Positions 34,692 through 43,772 of a stretch of 64,000 nt of DNA are shown piece after piece. Location of the stretch: the NCBI GenBank assembly GCA_964017185.1, contig OZ024872.1, forward strand, positions 45,842,188-45,906,187. The letters are read 5' to 3'. The position numbers were made by a program, and so were the translations under genes. Numbering within the stretch: the first letter of the stretch is position 1; each line of letters starts with the position of its first letter. Below the pieces are notes generated by a model. That model saw only the letters and a program-made list of their open reading frames with translations, was not told the origin of the DNA and did no database searches. The DNA is from Rugalucina vietnamica (Eukaryota > Mollusca > Bivalvia > Lucinida > Lucinidae).

Positions 34692-35960
34692 CTAATATTT
34701 CCAAAGCTCGGCTAAGCGGTTTTCAATAATCTTGCACAGTCCCTGAATACGATAATATTCGCACTCCTTTTTTAATTCAACAAGGTACTTCCTCTTTTTA
34801 GGCAACACCGCTGGGTTTATTTCAAGATTATACCGTAGGTAGTTAAGAATTATTTTGAAGTGTGAGGGGTCACGGTCAAAGAATATGGTGTTTCCCTGGG
34901 CTACCACTGATGATTCTGTAGTAAATATTTTTGCGAACAAGGAATTTGGATCGTTCCGTAGGGTAGGTCTACTTGTTTCAAACCTAGCCCCTCCAACATT
35001 TAAAATGACTCGACTATTTTTGATTTCTTTCAGCATTGCAAGATCCCTGTCTTCACAATACATATCCTCCTCAGTTTCAGTATCCCTGTTTGCTCTCTTT
35101 GTTGTGTGTCTGTCCTCCTTGTCCTCCAATACATCTCTCTTCCTTTCTCCTGTATTTGTTTTTATTATTTCTTCAATGTTTTCCTCCTCTTTATTTCTCC
35201 TACTTATTACTTCTTCTATTGCATGGTTAATAATCCCATCTATTTCACTGTTAATTATGTTGAGCTCTAGCACTTCTAAGGCTGCATCAGCCATTACTGA
35301 TTCGGATTCCCTTTCATTTGAGTTTTCCATTTCTTTCTCTATACTTTCAACGGCTCTAATGGTTTCATTCTCATCTTCATCTGCCCTCACACACCTACAT
35401 GATTCCAACCCTTCATTTTCATTATCGATTGGCGTTATAGGCCTCATTTGCATGAAGGAGAAAGTTTCTGTCATAGCCTGTAATATTGAACCGACTTCCA
35501 AATCATTTTCGCTAGTTTCTCTGACTAATTCTAAATTCCTTCCCTTTTTAGCACTGCTTTTGTCATTCATAATCTGTTTTTCTTTGTTCTGTCTTTCTTT
35601 CACTGATTTAAGTTTATTATTGTCTCTTTGTTCACCTCCCAAATCTTTTTCCTTTCCACTTTCCTTGACACTTTCCACCCTACAGTTTTGCTTGTCTTTC
35701 TTCTCATTTAAGGTACACACTTTTGCTTTTGTCGTAATACTGCTCCCTTTTCCCTTTTCTACACCCTTAACAGGTTCATTCTGTTTTTCATTTTGTTTTC
35801 TTCCTTTTTCTTTATTTTCACTGTCTTTAGAAGGTTTATTTTCCTTATTTGCATCACTTCCTTTATGTTTCTGTTTTGTCTTTTCACTTATATTGCTTTC
35901 AGTCTCTTTCTTTTTCTCAATTCCTTCTGCTTTCTTTGTAGTGCTTATACTTTCTTTCAT
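34692..35960 (-). CDS. Lys/Glu-rich protein with C-terminal KCTD-type BTB (T1) domain
   Basis: Frame of 422 residues from ATG. Residues 1-150 are strongly charged and probably disordered (repeated Lys, Glu, Asn, Ser). The middle part (150-310) is acidic and helical-looking. Residues 317-410 form a T1/BTB domain of the potassium-channel-tetramerisation family: VILNVGG.RFETSR..L, then IFFDRDP.HFK.ILNYLR and a final LKKECEYY..IQGL. This domain mediates oligomerisation and, in KCTD proteins, often links to cullin-3. No transmembrane segment is present, so it is not a channel. The frame is the same as that of the ORF at 35985-36965, with one TAA between, so both may once have been a single protein. 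An antisense 371-codon frame is a low-complexity shadow. Confidence 0.7.
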   Translation of the reverse strand: MKESISTTKKAEGIEKKKETESNISEKTKQKHKGSDANKENKPSKDSENKEKGRKQNEKQNEPVKGVEKGKGSSITTKAKVCTLNEKKDKQNCRVESVKESGKEKDLGGEQRDNNKLKSVKERQNKEKQIMNDKSSAKKGRNLELVRETSENDLEVGSILQAMTETFSFMQMRPITPIDNENEGLESCRCVRADEDENETIRAVESIEKEMENSNERESESVMADAALEVLELNIINSEIDGIINHAIEEVISRRNKEEENIEEIIKTNTGERKRDVLEDKEDRHTTKRANRDTETEEDMYCEDRDLAMLKEIKNSRVILNVGGARFETSRPTLRNDPNSLFAKIFTTESSVVAQGNTIFFDRDPSHFKIILNYLRYNLEINPAVLPKKRKYLVELKKECEYYRIQGLCKIIENRLAELWKY

Positions 35961-35984
35961 TATGTTATGAACTTCCTTCTCTAC

Positions 35985-36965
35985 TTACCTTGCCATTTCT
36001 CTCTGTTTTTCTTTTCCTTGATTATTACTAGCACTGTCTCTCACTTTTTCATTGTCATGTGTCTTTCTTTCAACCGCTTTCCCTTTATTGTTCTCCACTG
36101 CCTTTTCCTTTTCTTTTCCTTGTTTACTACTGCCACTGTCTTTCACTTTTTCATTGTCATGTGTCTTTCTTTCAACTTCTTTCCCTTTATTATTTTCCAC
36201 TGTCTTTTCCTTTTCTTTTCCTTGTTTATCACTTGTACTTTCTTTCACTATTTCATTTTCTTTTGACTTCTCCTTTTGCTTTTCCTTTCTCTGACTACTA
36301 CTTGAACTGTCTCTTTTGTTTTTATTTTCCTTTGATTTTTCCTTTCTGTCCTTTTCAATCCCTTTCAGTTTTTCATTCACATCTGACGTCTCCTTTTGTT
36401 TTTCTTTTTCTTTGTCCGTTCTCTTTCTATCATACTCCTGTGACATTTCCTTTCCTCTGTTTTCAGTCTTTTTCAAATTTTCATTCACCTTCGTCTTTTC
36501 CTTCTGTTTTTCATTTACTTTCTCAGTTCTTTCATCATGCTTAATTGGGTTTTCACTTTCAACATTGTCATCATCACATTCATAATTCAAATCCTCTTCA
36601 CTTTCAGTGTCAGAACAAGATCCACTGGAGCTAGAACCACTACTACTGGAGCTGCTACTAGCTGACAGACTGGAGGCAGTGGACAGGGTGGGACTTATGA
36701 CAAGATCCTCAGCTACTTGGTCACGAGAGTCCACATGTAGCCTCTGGATTTTCCTGGGAGGCTCCTCCAACGAGATCTCTGGTTCTTCCATCATCTCAGG
36801 TGACATGGTCTCCTCACGTGGCATGGGAGCAATTGGGGGATGGGGGACAACGACAACAGATCTAATATCTGTGGTAGCCTTAGCAGCCTTCAGCCCTTCC
36901 TCATAGTCATCGACTGTGACATACTCCCAATGTTTATCCTGACCTTGGATAAACGTAAGTAACAT
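35985..36965 (-). CDS. charged low-complexity protein segment (Ser-rich, then Lys/Glu repeats)
   Basis: Frame of 326 residues. Residues 1-60 are ordered-looking (GQDKHWEYVTVDDYEEGLKA), followed by a Pro-rich stretch, a Ser run at about 98-115, an acidic patch, and from about 140 a Lys/Glu/Asn-rich tail. The tail has a ~34-residue tandem repeat (ENNKGK.VERKTHDNEKV, two to three copies) visible in DNA at 36040-36220. It ends at TAA in AAG|GTAAGTAGAG, which also reads as a strong splice donor (35988). The frame continues open on both sides, to the zinc-finger ORF across TAG at 37011-37013 and to the BTB ORF. Function unknown; likely the middle of a multi-part protein. Confidence 0.55.
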   Translation of the reverse strand: MLLTFIQGQDKHWEYVTVDDYEEGLKAAKATTDIRSVVVVPHPPIAPMPREETMSPEMMEEPEISLEEPPRKIQRLHVDSRDQVAEDLVISPTLSTASSLSASSSSSSSGSSSSGSCSDTESEEDLNYECDDDNVESENPIKHDERTEKVNEKQKEKTKVNENLKKTENRGKEMSQEYDRKRTDKEKEKQKETSDVNEKLKGIEKDRKEKSKENKNKRDSSSSSQRKEKQKEKSKENEIVKESTSDKQGKEKEKTVENNKGKEVERKTHDNEKVKDSGSSKQGKEKEKAVENNKGKAVERKTHDNEKVRDSASNNQGKEKQREMAR

Positions 36966-37010
36966 AGCCTTAGCTACATCACCGAAATCCCCAGTTGATC
37001 TTATGGTGTA

Positions 37011-37193
37011 CTACATGTCCTTCTCGGTAGCATTACATCCATGCCGTAAACTTCTACGGTTGAATGTTAGCCCACAAAACGCACACTGGAATCCAACACC
37101 AGAGTGTTGCTCCTGCAAGTGTCGCCGGACGTCATATTTGGTCTTGGAGTACTTTGGATACCTCTTGCACAACTTGCACTTGAAGTGGTACCC
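37011..37193 (-). CDS. two C2H2-type zinc fingers, exon-like
   Basis: After a good splice acceptor (TTATATATTACAG|GGGTACC, exon edge at 37193) the frame encodes a finger CKLC...HLQEQH and a second, CAFC...RHGC (CCHC spacing). It ends at TAG in TGCTACCGAGAAGGACATGTAG. The downstream frame, GDFGDVAKAMLLTFIQGQDK, is in register with the ORF at 35985-36965, so the TAG either ends a separate short protein or is a nonsense change in one long ORF. The upstream exon is not identified. It would lie to the right, towards or beyond the Gypsy pol gene. DNA or RNA binding is likely from the fingers. Confidence 0.6.
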   Translation of the reverse strand, partial: GYHFKCKLCKRYPKYSKTKYDVRRHLQEQHSGVGFQCAFCGLTFNRRSLRHGCNATEKDM

Positions 37194-37250
37194 CTGTAAT
37201 ATATAATCATAACGATTTTTGAGTAAGTTGTCACACCTTATGTCACACAT

Positions 37251-37853
37251 CAGAAGTCTAGCTAGAGACTGCTTAATTGTTTTGGCAATTAATGCATGTG
37301 GGTTTTCTCAATCTTTGGGTGATCAGCACATTAGATGAACAGTCAACTGAAAAACGATTGACCCAGCATTAAAAAGTGAAGTCCTTCTTGATCTCCACTC
37401 AATCAGGTTTGTGAATGGAAATTTCTATCATTCTATTTTCAGCTTATACATGAGACAGCGAGTGGTTCCCAAACAACTTCATCAGGAGTCCGACCAGCAA
37501 AACAAACTACATATATATGGCAAACTTGACAGAGAAAAACATTCTGCCTAATATATAAGACCAGTCTGATTTATTTATTTATTTATTTATAAGTAAGAGT
37601 CAAGGATAGGAGTGATAGACTGAGACAAAAGTATTGGCTTGTTGGCACAGATTCTTCCTATCATCATCCTTAATCATTATGTAATGATTTAAAGCATTAT
37701 ATTCATAATATAATAAAGAATATAACTGTTGTTACTTTAAGTTGTTTGTAAGTTTTTATTTTCATGTAAATCACTTAAGTTTTTCTATGTCTTGAATAAA
37801 CCTCTGTCACGCTATATTGACCAACAACAATTACATTTCTTGCATGTATGTGT
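37251..37853. other. non-coding spacer between zinc-finger exon and Gypsy pol
   Basis: AT-rich, with a (TTTA)n run at 37568-37591. No polypurine tract or LTR end was found here, so the Gypsy element does not obviously stop before the zinc-finger/KCTD region. Confidence 0.5.
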
Positions 37854-40800
37854 TTATGTTGTCTTATGCATGAACCAAACAGGCTTATCTTCCCCTAAAT
37901 ATGGTTTCAACTTATCATGGTGAACTACTTGCGGTTTTGCTTTTGGGCCAGACTGAATTTTGAATAGAACATCGTTCAGACGTTCGACAACTATGTAAGG
38001 TCCCTTCCAAGGCCTTTGTAGTTTTGGGTTGAAGCCTAGTCTTCGTTTGGGGTAATAGTACCACACTGCATCTCCTACTTTGTAAGGAATTTTGTGCAGT
38101 TTAACATCATATCTCCTTTTCATGCTTTCACTCGAAATGTTCAAATGTTTTCGAGCGAAGTCATGAATTTCTAAGAGTCTTTGCTCTAGTTGATAGGCAT
38201 GTTCGGTAGCACATAGCCTATCATCTCGTATTGGTCTTCCCAGCGTCATGTCTACGGGCAGTGTCAACTCCCTGCCAAACATCATCATTGCAGGGGAAAT
38301 TCCCGTAGATTCATGAACCGAGGAACGGTATGCCATCATCAGGAGGGGTATATGCTCATCCCAGTCATTCTGACTATCTGATATATAGGATGAGATCATA
38401 TTCTGAATTGAGCGATTAGCTCTCTCGACCATTCCATCAGACTGAGGTCTACGAACAGTCGTTCTGGTTTTGTCTATTCCCATGAGTTTACAAACCTCTT
38501 GAAATACCTTGGATTCAAAATTTGAACCCAAGTCCGTGTGCAACTGTAATGGCACTCCAAATATAGATATGAATCTATTTACAAGCTTCGATGCAACATA
38601 TTTGGCATCTTGTGATTTCAAGGGTATAGCATCTATCCATTTAGTAAAGTAACATGATACAACCATCAAATATCTGTGCCCCTTCTGGGAAACAGGGAAT
38701 GGACCACAGATATCAAGTCCAATGCGTTCCATTGGGTATCCGACATTATATTGTCGCATGGGTGCTTTTGCATTTCTATGTGGCATCTTCCTAGAGCCAC
38801 AGGTTGAACATATCCTACACCAGTATGAAACATCTTTGTGCATACAGCACCAATAAAACCTCTTTCTAATCTTATCATAGGTTTTACGTCTGCCTAAGTG
38901 ACCACCAGTCAAACCTTCATGTAACTGGCGGAAGGCTTCTTTTCGGAGGACAGCTGGCATGAGAAATAAGTATTCGGCATCGTTGCCTATATCTCTAAAG
39001 CGCTTTTTATACAGAATATTATCTTTCAATTCTATTGTTTCCCATTCATGCCAGTAAGCTTTGAGTTCTTTGCTCAAAGGTGCCACCGTAGACCAAGCCG
39101 GCTTTGAATCATCTCTTTTCCATTGAATCAAATGATTTAAGACAGGGTCCTCCTCCTGTCTTAAACGAATATTTTCCTGTGTAAGATCTAAACACACATT
39201 GGTTTGACCACAGGACGAGGTGGATTGGCCATTTCCACTACTAAGCTGACAAATATTTAAACAAGATCTACAAATACTTTCACAACACCGACGATCGTCT
39301 TGAAGGGTGTCAGGGTTTGGATTGTCTGAGCATTCAGTCTCGCCATCGTCATGGCGAGCACCCATTTCTTTTATCACGCCAGCATGACCAACATCTACCT
39401 CTGGGGAAATTTCCCCAGTCTCAAATAAACACCCAAACAGTGAGTCATCTCCAAGGCGATCTATCCAATCTTCCATTTCAAAATATGCTGCATTTATGCA
39501 GCAACAACAATGTACTGAACGACAAAAGAATTTAGTGAGCCTTGCCTCCGCCCCAACACACACAGAGCGAGTCGATGCATGTGCGGAGTGAGGAACCCCA
39601 TGACAGGATATTCCATGTGACTCTTTTTCAGAGGACACCTCAGCTGCTCTAGGTCCGAAATCAGTAGTAGTGTGCACATTCCTACCACTGGAGTTGTCGT
39701 CAGTAAATGGGCGCGCCATGTACCCAGGATTCTCATCCGGGACATTATTTGCACTTACAATGTGCTTCTGAATGGTACCATCAAAAGAAGTGTCCTTGAG
39801 ATCATTCACATCAGGGTGAATGTCCCTAGTGTCACCCCTAATGCAGAGCAGGGCGATATTATCACCCCTTACTTTTTCAGTTGTAACAGCTTTCTGTTCA
39901 ACATCATTCCACCCTGCATTTAAGTCAGCATTTTTCTCCAGAGAATATCTTTGTTCATATCTATCACAGTGTCTACACTGGTTGTCATAACATGGTCTAC
40001 GGGACAATGCGTCTGCATTATTATGCACCCTACCTGCACGGTGTACAATTGTAAAGGTGTAGGCTGATAGGGTCTCTATCCAGCGTGCGATTTGACCTTC
40101 ACAATTCTTGAATCGCATAAGCCACTGGAGTGATCCATGATCAGTTCTGATTGTAAATTTTCTCCCTATCAAATAGTGATGCAGGTTTTTCACTGCCGTA
40201 ACTACGGCTAACAACTCTTTTCTGGTTGTACAATACTTCATTTCAACTCTTGACAGACATTTACTAAAGTAGCATATCACTTTTTCCTCACCATCTTGCA
40301 CTTGCGACAGGACTGCCCCTACACCAACATTTGATGCATCACAGTCAAGCAGAAATGGTTGGTCCTGTAGCAAGGGATAACTAAGGATAGGAGCGGTGGT
40401 GAGTAATTGTTTGATTGTGTCAAACGAAGTCTGTGTCTTGTCATTCCAAATAAACTTTGAGTTAAACTCAGTCAATATATGTAGGGGCTTACATATGGTT
40501 GCAAAGTTGGGAATGAACTTCCGGTAGTAAGAGGCTAACCCAACAAACTGTCTGACCTCTGTCGAAGACTTAGGCTGGGGCCAGTCTCTTACAGCTTGAA
40601 TTTTTGCTGGATCAGTAGCTATTCCTTGTTCAGAAACCTCATGACCAAGGAAAGCTACCTTAGGGCACAGCAAATTGCACTTTTTGGGATTGAGCTTAAG
40701 GTTTGCATGCTTCAGTCTTTCCAAGACTACCTTCAAATTCTCTAAGTGCTCTTTGAATGTTTTGAAATAGACAATAATGTCATCCAAGTATATGAGTAAT

Positions 40801-41261
40801 ATGAGATAAGTCAAACCGGCGAAAACTCTCTCCATAAGGCGTTCAAACACACCTGGTGAATTAATTAATCCAAAAGGTAATACACGCCATTGCCACAAAC
40901 CACTGCCTGGTATGGAAAAAGCTGTCTTAGGTCTGTCCTCCTCAGCAATACTCACTTGATGAAACCCACTTTTCAAATCCAATGTTGAGAACCAACAGGA
41001 GCCCCCAAGAGCATCTAAAGTGTCGTCAATCCTGGGTAAAGGATGACTGTCTGGAATAGTGAGTTGATTCAGCTTTCTGTAGTCGATACAGAACCTTGTT
41101 GTACCATCACGTTTTGGCACCAACACAGCCGGAGCACTCCATGCAGAACAAGAAGGCTCAATCAACCCTTTTTCAGCCATAGCTTTAATTTCATTTTCAG
41201 CAAATTCTCTTTTTGCAAGGGGTATCCTGTATGGTTGAACACTTTCCTGTTCAGTGAACAA
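37854..41261 (-). CDS. pol: Ty3/Gypsy pol: RT, RNase H, Cys-rich spacer, integrase (5'-truncated)
   Basis: Frame of 1135 residues. RT: STLDLKSGFHQ (Asp 95), LPFGL.NSPGVF, catalytic YLDD 158-161. RNase H: Asp 308, Glu 349, Asp 374, Asp 417 (NNADALSRRP). A spacer of ~270 residues (425-700) is rich in Cys/His and has no family I recognise. Integrase: HHCC finger (His 781, His 788, Cys 818, Cys 821), then a DDE core at Asp 850, Asp 910 and Glu 946 (SDGMVERANR), and a GPY/F-like end (RPWKGPYIV). HTDLGSNFE has Leu where HTDQG is usual. Gag and protease are missing: TAA lies two codons before the first residues, and an inverted Gypsy derivative begins right after. All catalytic residues are kept, so the decay is recent. 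Confidence 0.9.
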   Translation of the reverse strand: MFTEQESVQPYRIPLAKREFAENEIKAMAEKGLIEPSCSAWSAPAVLVPKRDGTTRFCIDYRKLNQLTIPDSHPLPRIDDTLDALGGSCWFSTLDLKSGFHQVSIAEEDRPKTAFSIPGSGLWQWRVLPFGLINSPGVFERLMERVFAGLTYLILLIYLDDIIVYFKTFKEHLENLKVVLERLKHANLKLNPKKCNLLCPKVAFLGHEVSEQGIATDPAKIQAVRDWPQPKSSTEVRQFVGLASYYRKFIPNFATICKPLHILTEFNSKFIWNDKTQTSFDTIKQLLTTAPILSYPLLQDQPFLLDCDASNVGVGAVLSQVQDGEEKVICYFSKCLSRVEMKYCTTRKELLAVVTAVKNLHHYLIGRKFTIRTDHGSLQWLMRFKNCEGQIARWIETLSAYTFTIVHRAGRVHNNADALSRRPCYDNQCRHCDRYEQRYSLEKNADLNAGWNDVEQKAVTTEKVRGDNIALLCIRGDTRDIHPDVNDLKDTSFDGTIQKHIVSANNVPDENPGYMARPFTDDNSSGRNVHTTTDFGPRAAEVSSEKESHGISCHGVPHSAHASTRSVCVGAEARLTKFFCRSVHCCCCINAAYFEMEDWIDRLGDDSLFGCLFETGEISPEVDVGHAGVIKEMGARHDDGETECSDNPNPDTLQDDRRCCESICRSCLNICQLSSGNGQSTSSCGQTNVCLDLTQENIRLRQEEDPVLNHLIQWKRDDSKPAWSTVAPLSKELKAYWHEWETIELKDNILYKKRFRDIGNDAEYLFLMPAVLRKEAFRQLHEGLTGGHLGRRKTYDKIRKRFYWCCMHKDVSYWCRICSTCGSRKMPHRNAKAPMRQYNVGYPMERIGLDICGPFPVSQKGHRYLMVVSCYFTKWIDAIPLKSQDAKYVASKLVNRFISIFGVPLQLHTDLGSNFESKVFQEVCKLMGIDKTRTTVRRPQSDGMVERANRSIQNMISSYISDSQNDWDEHIPLLMMAYRSSVHESTGISPAMMMFGRELTLPVDMTLGRPIRDDRLCATEHAYQLEQRLLEIHDFARKHLNISSESMKRRYDVKLHKIPYKVGDAVWYYYPKRRLGFNPKLQRPWKGPYIVVERLNDVLFKIQSGPKAKPQVVHHDKLKPYLGEDKPVWFMHKTT

Positions 41262-41282
41262 CTCTTACGATGGTCGCAAATA

Positions 41283-42731
41283 GCTGTAATATGGTACATG
41301 TGCTTATATGATAAAGGCAAAATGAAGATTATTACGCCTGTAATATGTGACCCTTCCTAACGTTGTTCACCGTGCAGGTAGGTGAACCCAGTTTTAAATT
41401 AACGAATCTACAAAAATGGAGGTTTATCGCGTCTGCTAATTGCGACCATCGTAAGAGTTGTTCACTGATCAGGAAAGTGTTCAACAAAGTAGATTCAGTG
41501 CACCGTAGACCATTTATATATAATAAGGATTTGTGTGGTTATTGTGATATATATGAATAAGATATTCTCCGGAGTTTTATGCTGACTTTAAATGCAGGGT
41601 GGAATGATGTTGAACAGAAAGCTGTTACAACCAAGAAAGTAAGGGGTGATAATATCGCCTTGCTCTGCATTAGGGGTGACTCTCGGGATACATACCCTGA
41701 CGGGGATGATCGTGAGGGCACGTCTTTTTATGGTACCATTCAGAAGCACGTTGATAGTGCAACTATTGACCCGGATAAGAATCCTGGGTAAAAGGGGCCC
41801 CCCTTTAACTGGCGACTATTTTATTGGTGGAAATGCGCATTCTACCGCTTATTTCGGACTGAGCAGCTGAGGTGTCCTCTGAAAAAGAGTCACATGGAAT
41901 ATCCTGTCATGGGGTTCCTCACTCCGCACATGCATCGACTCGCTCTGTGTGTGTTGGGGCGGAGGCAAGGCTCACTAAATTCTTTTGTCGTTCAGTACAT
42001 TGTTGTTGCTACCTAATGGCAGCTTATTACGAAATGGAAGATTGGATAGAACGCCTTGAAGATGACTCACTGTTTGGGTGTTTATTTGAGACTGGGGAAA
42101 TTTCCCCAGTGGTTGATGTTGATCATGCTGGCGTGACCAAAGAAATGGGTGCTCGCCATGACGATGGCGAAGACAATCCAAACCTTGACACCCTTCAAGA
42201 CGATCATCGGTGTGGTGAAGTATATGTAGATCTTGTTTAAATATTTGTCAGCTTAGTAGTGGAAATGGCCAATCCACATCCTCCTGTGGTCAAACCAATG
42301 TGTGTTTAGATCTTAAACAGGAAAATATTTGTTTGAGGTAGAAGGAGGACTCTGTCTCAAACCGTTTGTAACATCTGAGTAAAGATGGATGAAGATTAGA
42401 TTCAGTCTACGGTAGCACATTTAAGAACTCAAAATTTGCTGGCATGAATACATGTAGATTACAAAGGACAGAATAATAAATAACCACATACAGGAGAAGC
42501 GCTTCGAAGGTATATGAATGATGGATTAATGAATACTTATTTTTTATTTTTTTTTATTTTATACTTATTTCTCATGCCAGCTGTCCTCCTAATCCAGTTA
42601 CGCTAAATGTAACTGTTGCTTATACCGAATTTGACAAAATTACGGTAATATTACATGCACATAAATGTACCATGATTTTAGTTGGAGTATACCCAACATT
42701 GATAACCTGGAAGGGGGTTAAAAAGAAAGTA
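41283..42731 (+). mobile_element. Gypsy derivative X, left part (RT and RNase H deleted)
   Basis: Plus-strand relative of the Gypsy element. It keeps sequence like the start of RT (GTTCACTGATCAGGAAAGTG, 41463-41482) and then jumps to the end of RNase H/spacer (HRRPFIYNK...). RT and most of RNase H are absent. It also matches 57355-59042 in inverted orientation (X'). D copy B is inserted at its TA (42730-42731), and X resumes at 51230. Likely a non-autonomous Gypsy family. Confidence 0.75.
41571..42400 (+). pseudogene. Gypsy Cys-rich spacer and integrase N-terminus, broken
   Basis: Matches the spacer of the pol gene at 37854-41261 in blocks: LNAGWNDVEQKAVTT (41585), then 41872-42240 with SVHCCCYL, MEDWIERLEDDSLFGCLFET and DNPNLDTLQDD. 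Stops and small shifts separate the blocks. Similarity falls away at about 42400 in the integrase N-terminal part. The spacer is better preserved than what follows. Confidence 0.75.
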
Positions 42732-42848
42732 ATATGAAATAGGCACACCTAATGGGCAACCAACCAATCTATCAGGATACCGCACGCTTGAATTCATGAT
42801 TTTTGTGTGTACATTAGTTTGTTTTGTTGCTTAACCAAATGAACAACT

Positions 42849-43432
42849 TTGGTCAATGGTCATATCTGTGCATCAAATTTCCTTTTGTTAACATAACTTA
42901 GATACCTTTACTTACAAAAACGTATGGCTCTCATCATTGAACTGTATGCAAAATGGACTTTCAAACTGGTTTACATGACCTGATTACGGATATGCATCAT
43001 ATGCACCTGAAGTTTTCAACAAGGCATCAATAAATGTAATATTATTAAATAACCAGTCTGCAATTCTATAGCTTTTCTGTTCCAAGACACTTATAGATCT
43101 CTTAAAAAGTTGTAAATTGAACCTATACGCCACCAGGCCTTTGGTCAATGGTCATATCTGTGCATCAAATTTCCTTTTGTTAACATAACTTAGATACCTT
43201 TACTTACAAAAACGTATGGCTCTCATCATTGAACTGTATGCAAAATGGACTTTCAAACTGGTTTACATGACCTGATTACGGATATGCATCATATGCACCA
43301 GAAGTTTTCAACAAGGCATCAATAAATGTATTATTAAATAACCAGTCTGCAATTCTATAGCTTTTCTGTTCCAAGACACTTATAGATCTCTTAAAAAGTT
43401 GTAAATTGAGCCTATACGCCACCAGGCCTCCC
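42849..43432 (+). repeat. 292-bp tandem duplication
   Basis: 42849-43140 and 43141-43432 are nearly identical (both begin TTGGTCAATGGTCATATCTG). Copy A has a single unit, so the duplication happened after D transposed. Confidence 0.85.
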
Positions 43433-43610
43433 ATTTATTTTACTTCCCGTTTTAAATTCGTCATCAGTGTTCACAGAAGCCATGTTTCAGTTTTGTTTGC
43501 ATTCAGGCTGAACAGTACAGTCAACCATTTTTCATTATTACAAGACAGGCCACATTTTTTGGATACTTGATGGTTACAAAAGCGTTGTTCAACAACACAT
43601 CCTAGTACTT

Positions 43611-43644
<34 letters not shown>

Positions 43645-43772
43645 TTCTTTATTTAAAGAGGGTGACCCAATTGGTAAGAACCAATCTTCCTTAGGGCCCT
43701 CTAAAACAAGTTAACATATATACAACAACATAACATATGTGCGAAAACAATATCAAGAATTACAATAATTTA
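43611..43772 (-). mobile_element. LINE 3' tail with (TTAC)n end and 7-bp target duplication
   Basis: AGTACTT at 43604-43610 and 43773-43779 flanks 162 bp that on the minus strand end in AAATAAAGAATTTACTTAC repeats. Copy A has the single site CCTAGTACTTATG. A heavily 5'-truncated non-LTR retrotransposon insertion. Confidence 0.85.

Noticed and set aside
34855-35970. 371-codon plus-strand frame, rich in Ser, Phe and Leu
   Set aside because: It is the antisense of the Lys/Glu-rich BTB ORF. Low-complexity AG-rich coding DNA opens such frames by chance. No domain is present, while the minus strand carries a clear BTB fold.
35793-36585. Several plus-strand Phe/Ser-rich frames resembling membrane proteins
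   Set aside because: Antisense shadows of the charged repeat region at 35985-36965. Their apparent hydrophobicity comes from TTT/TTC complements of Lys/Glu codons.
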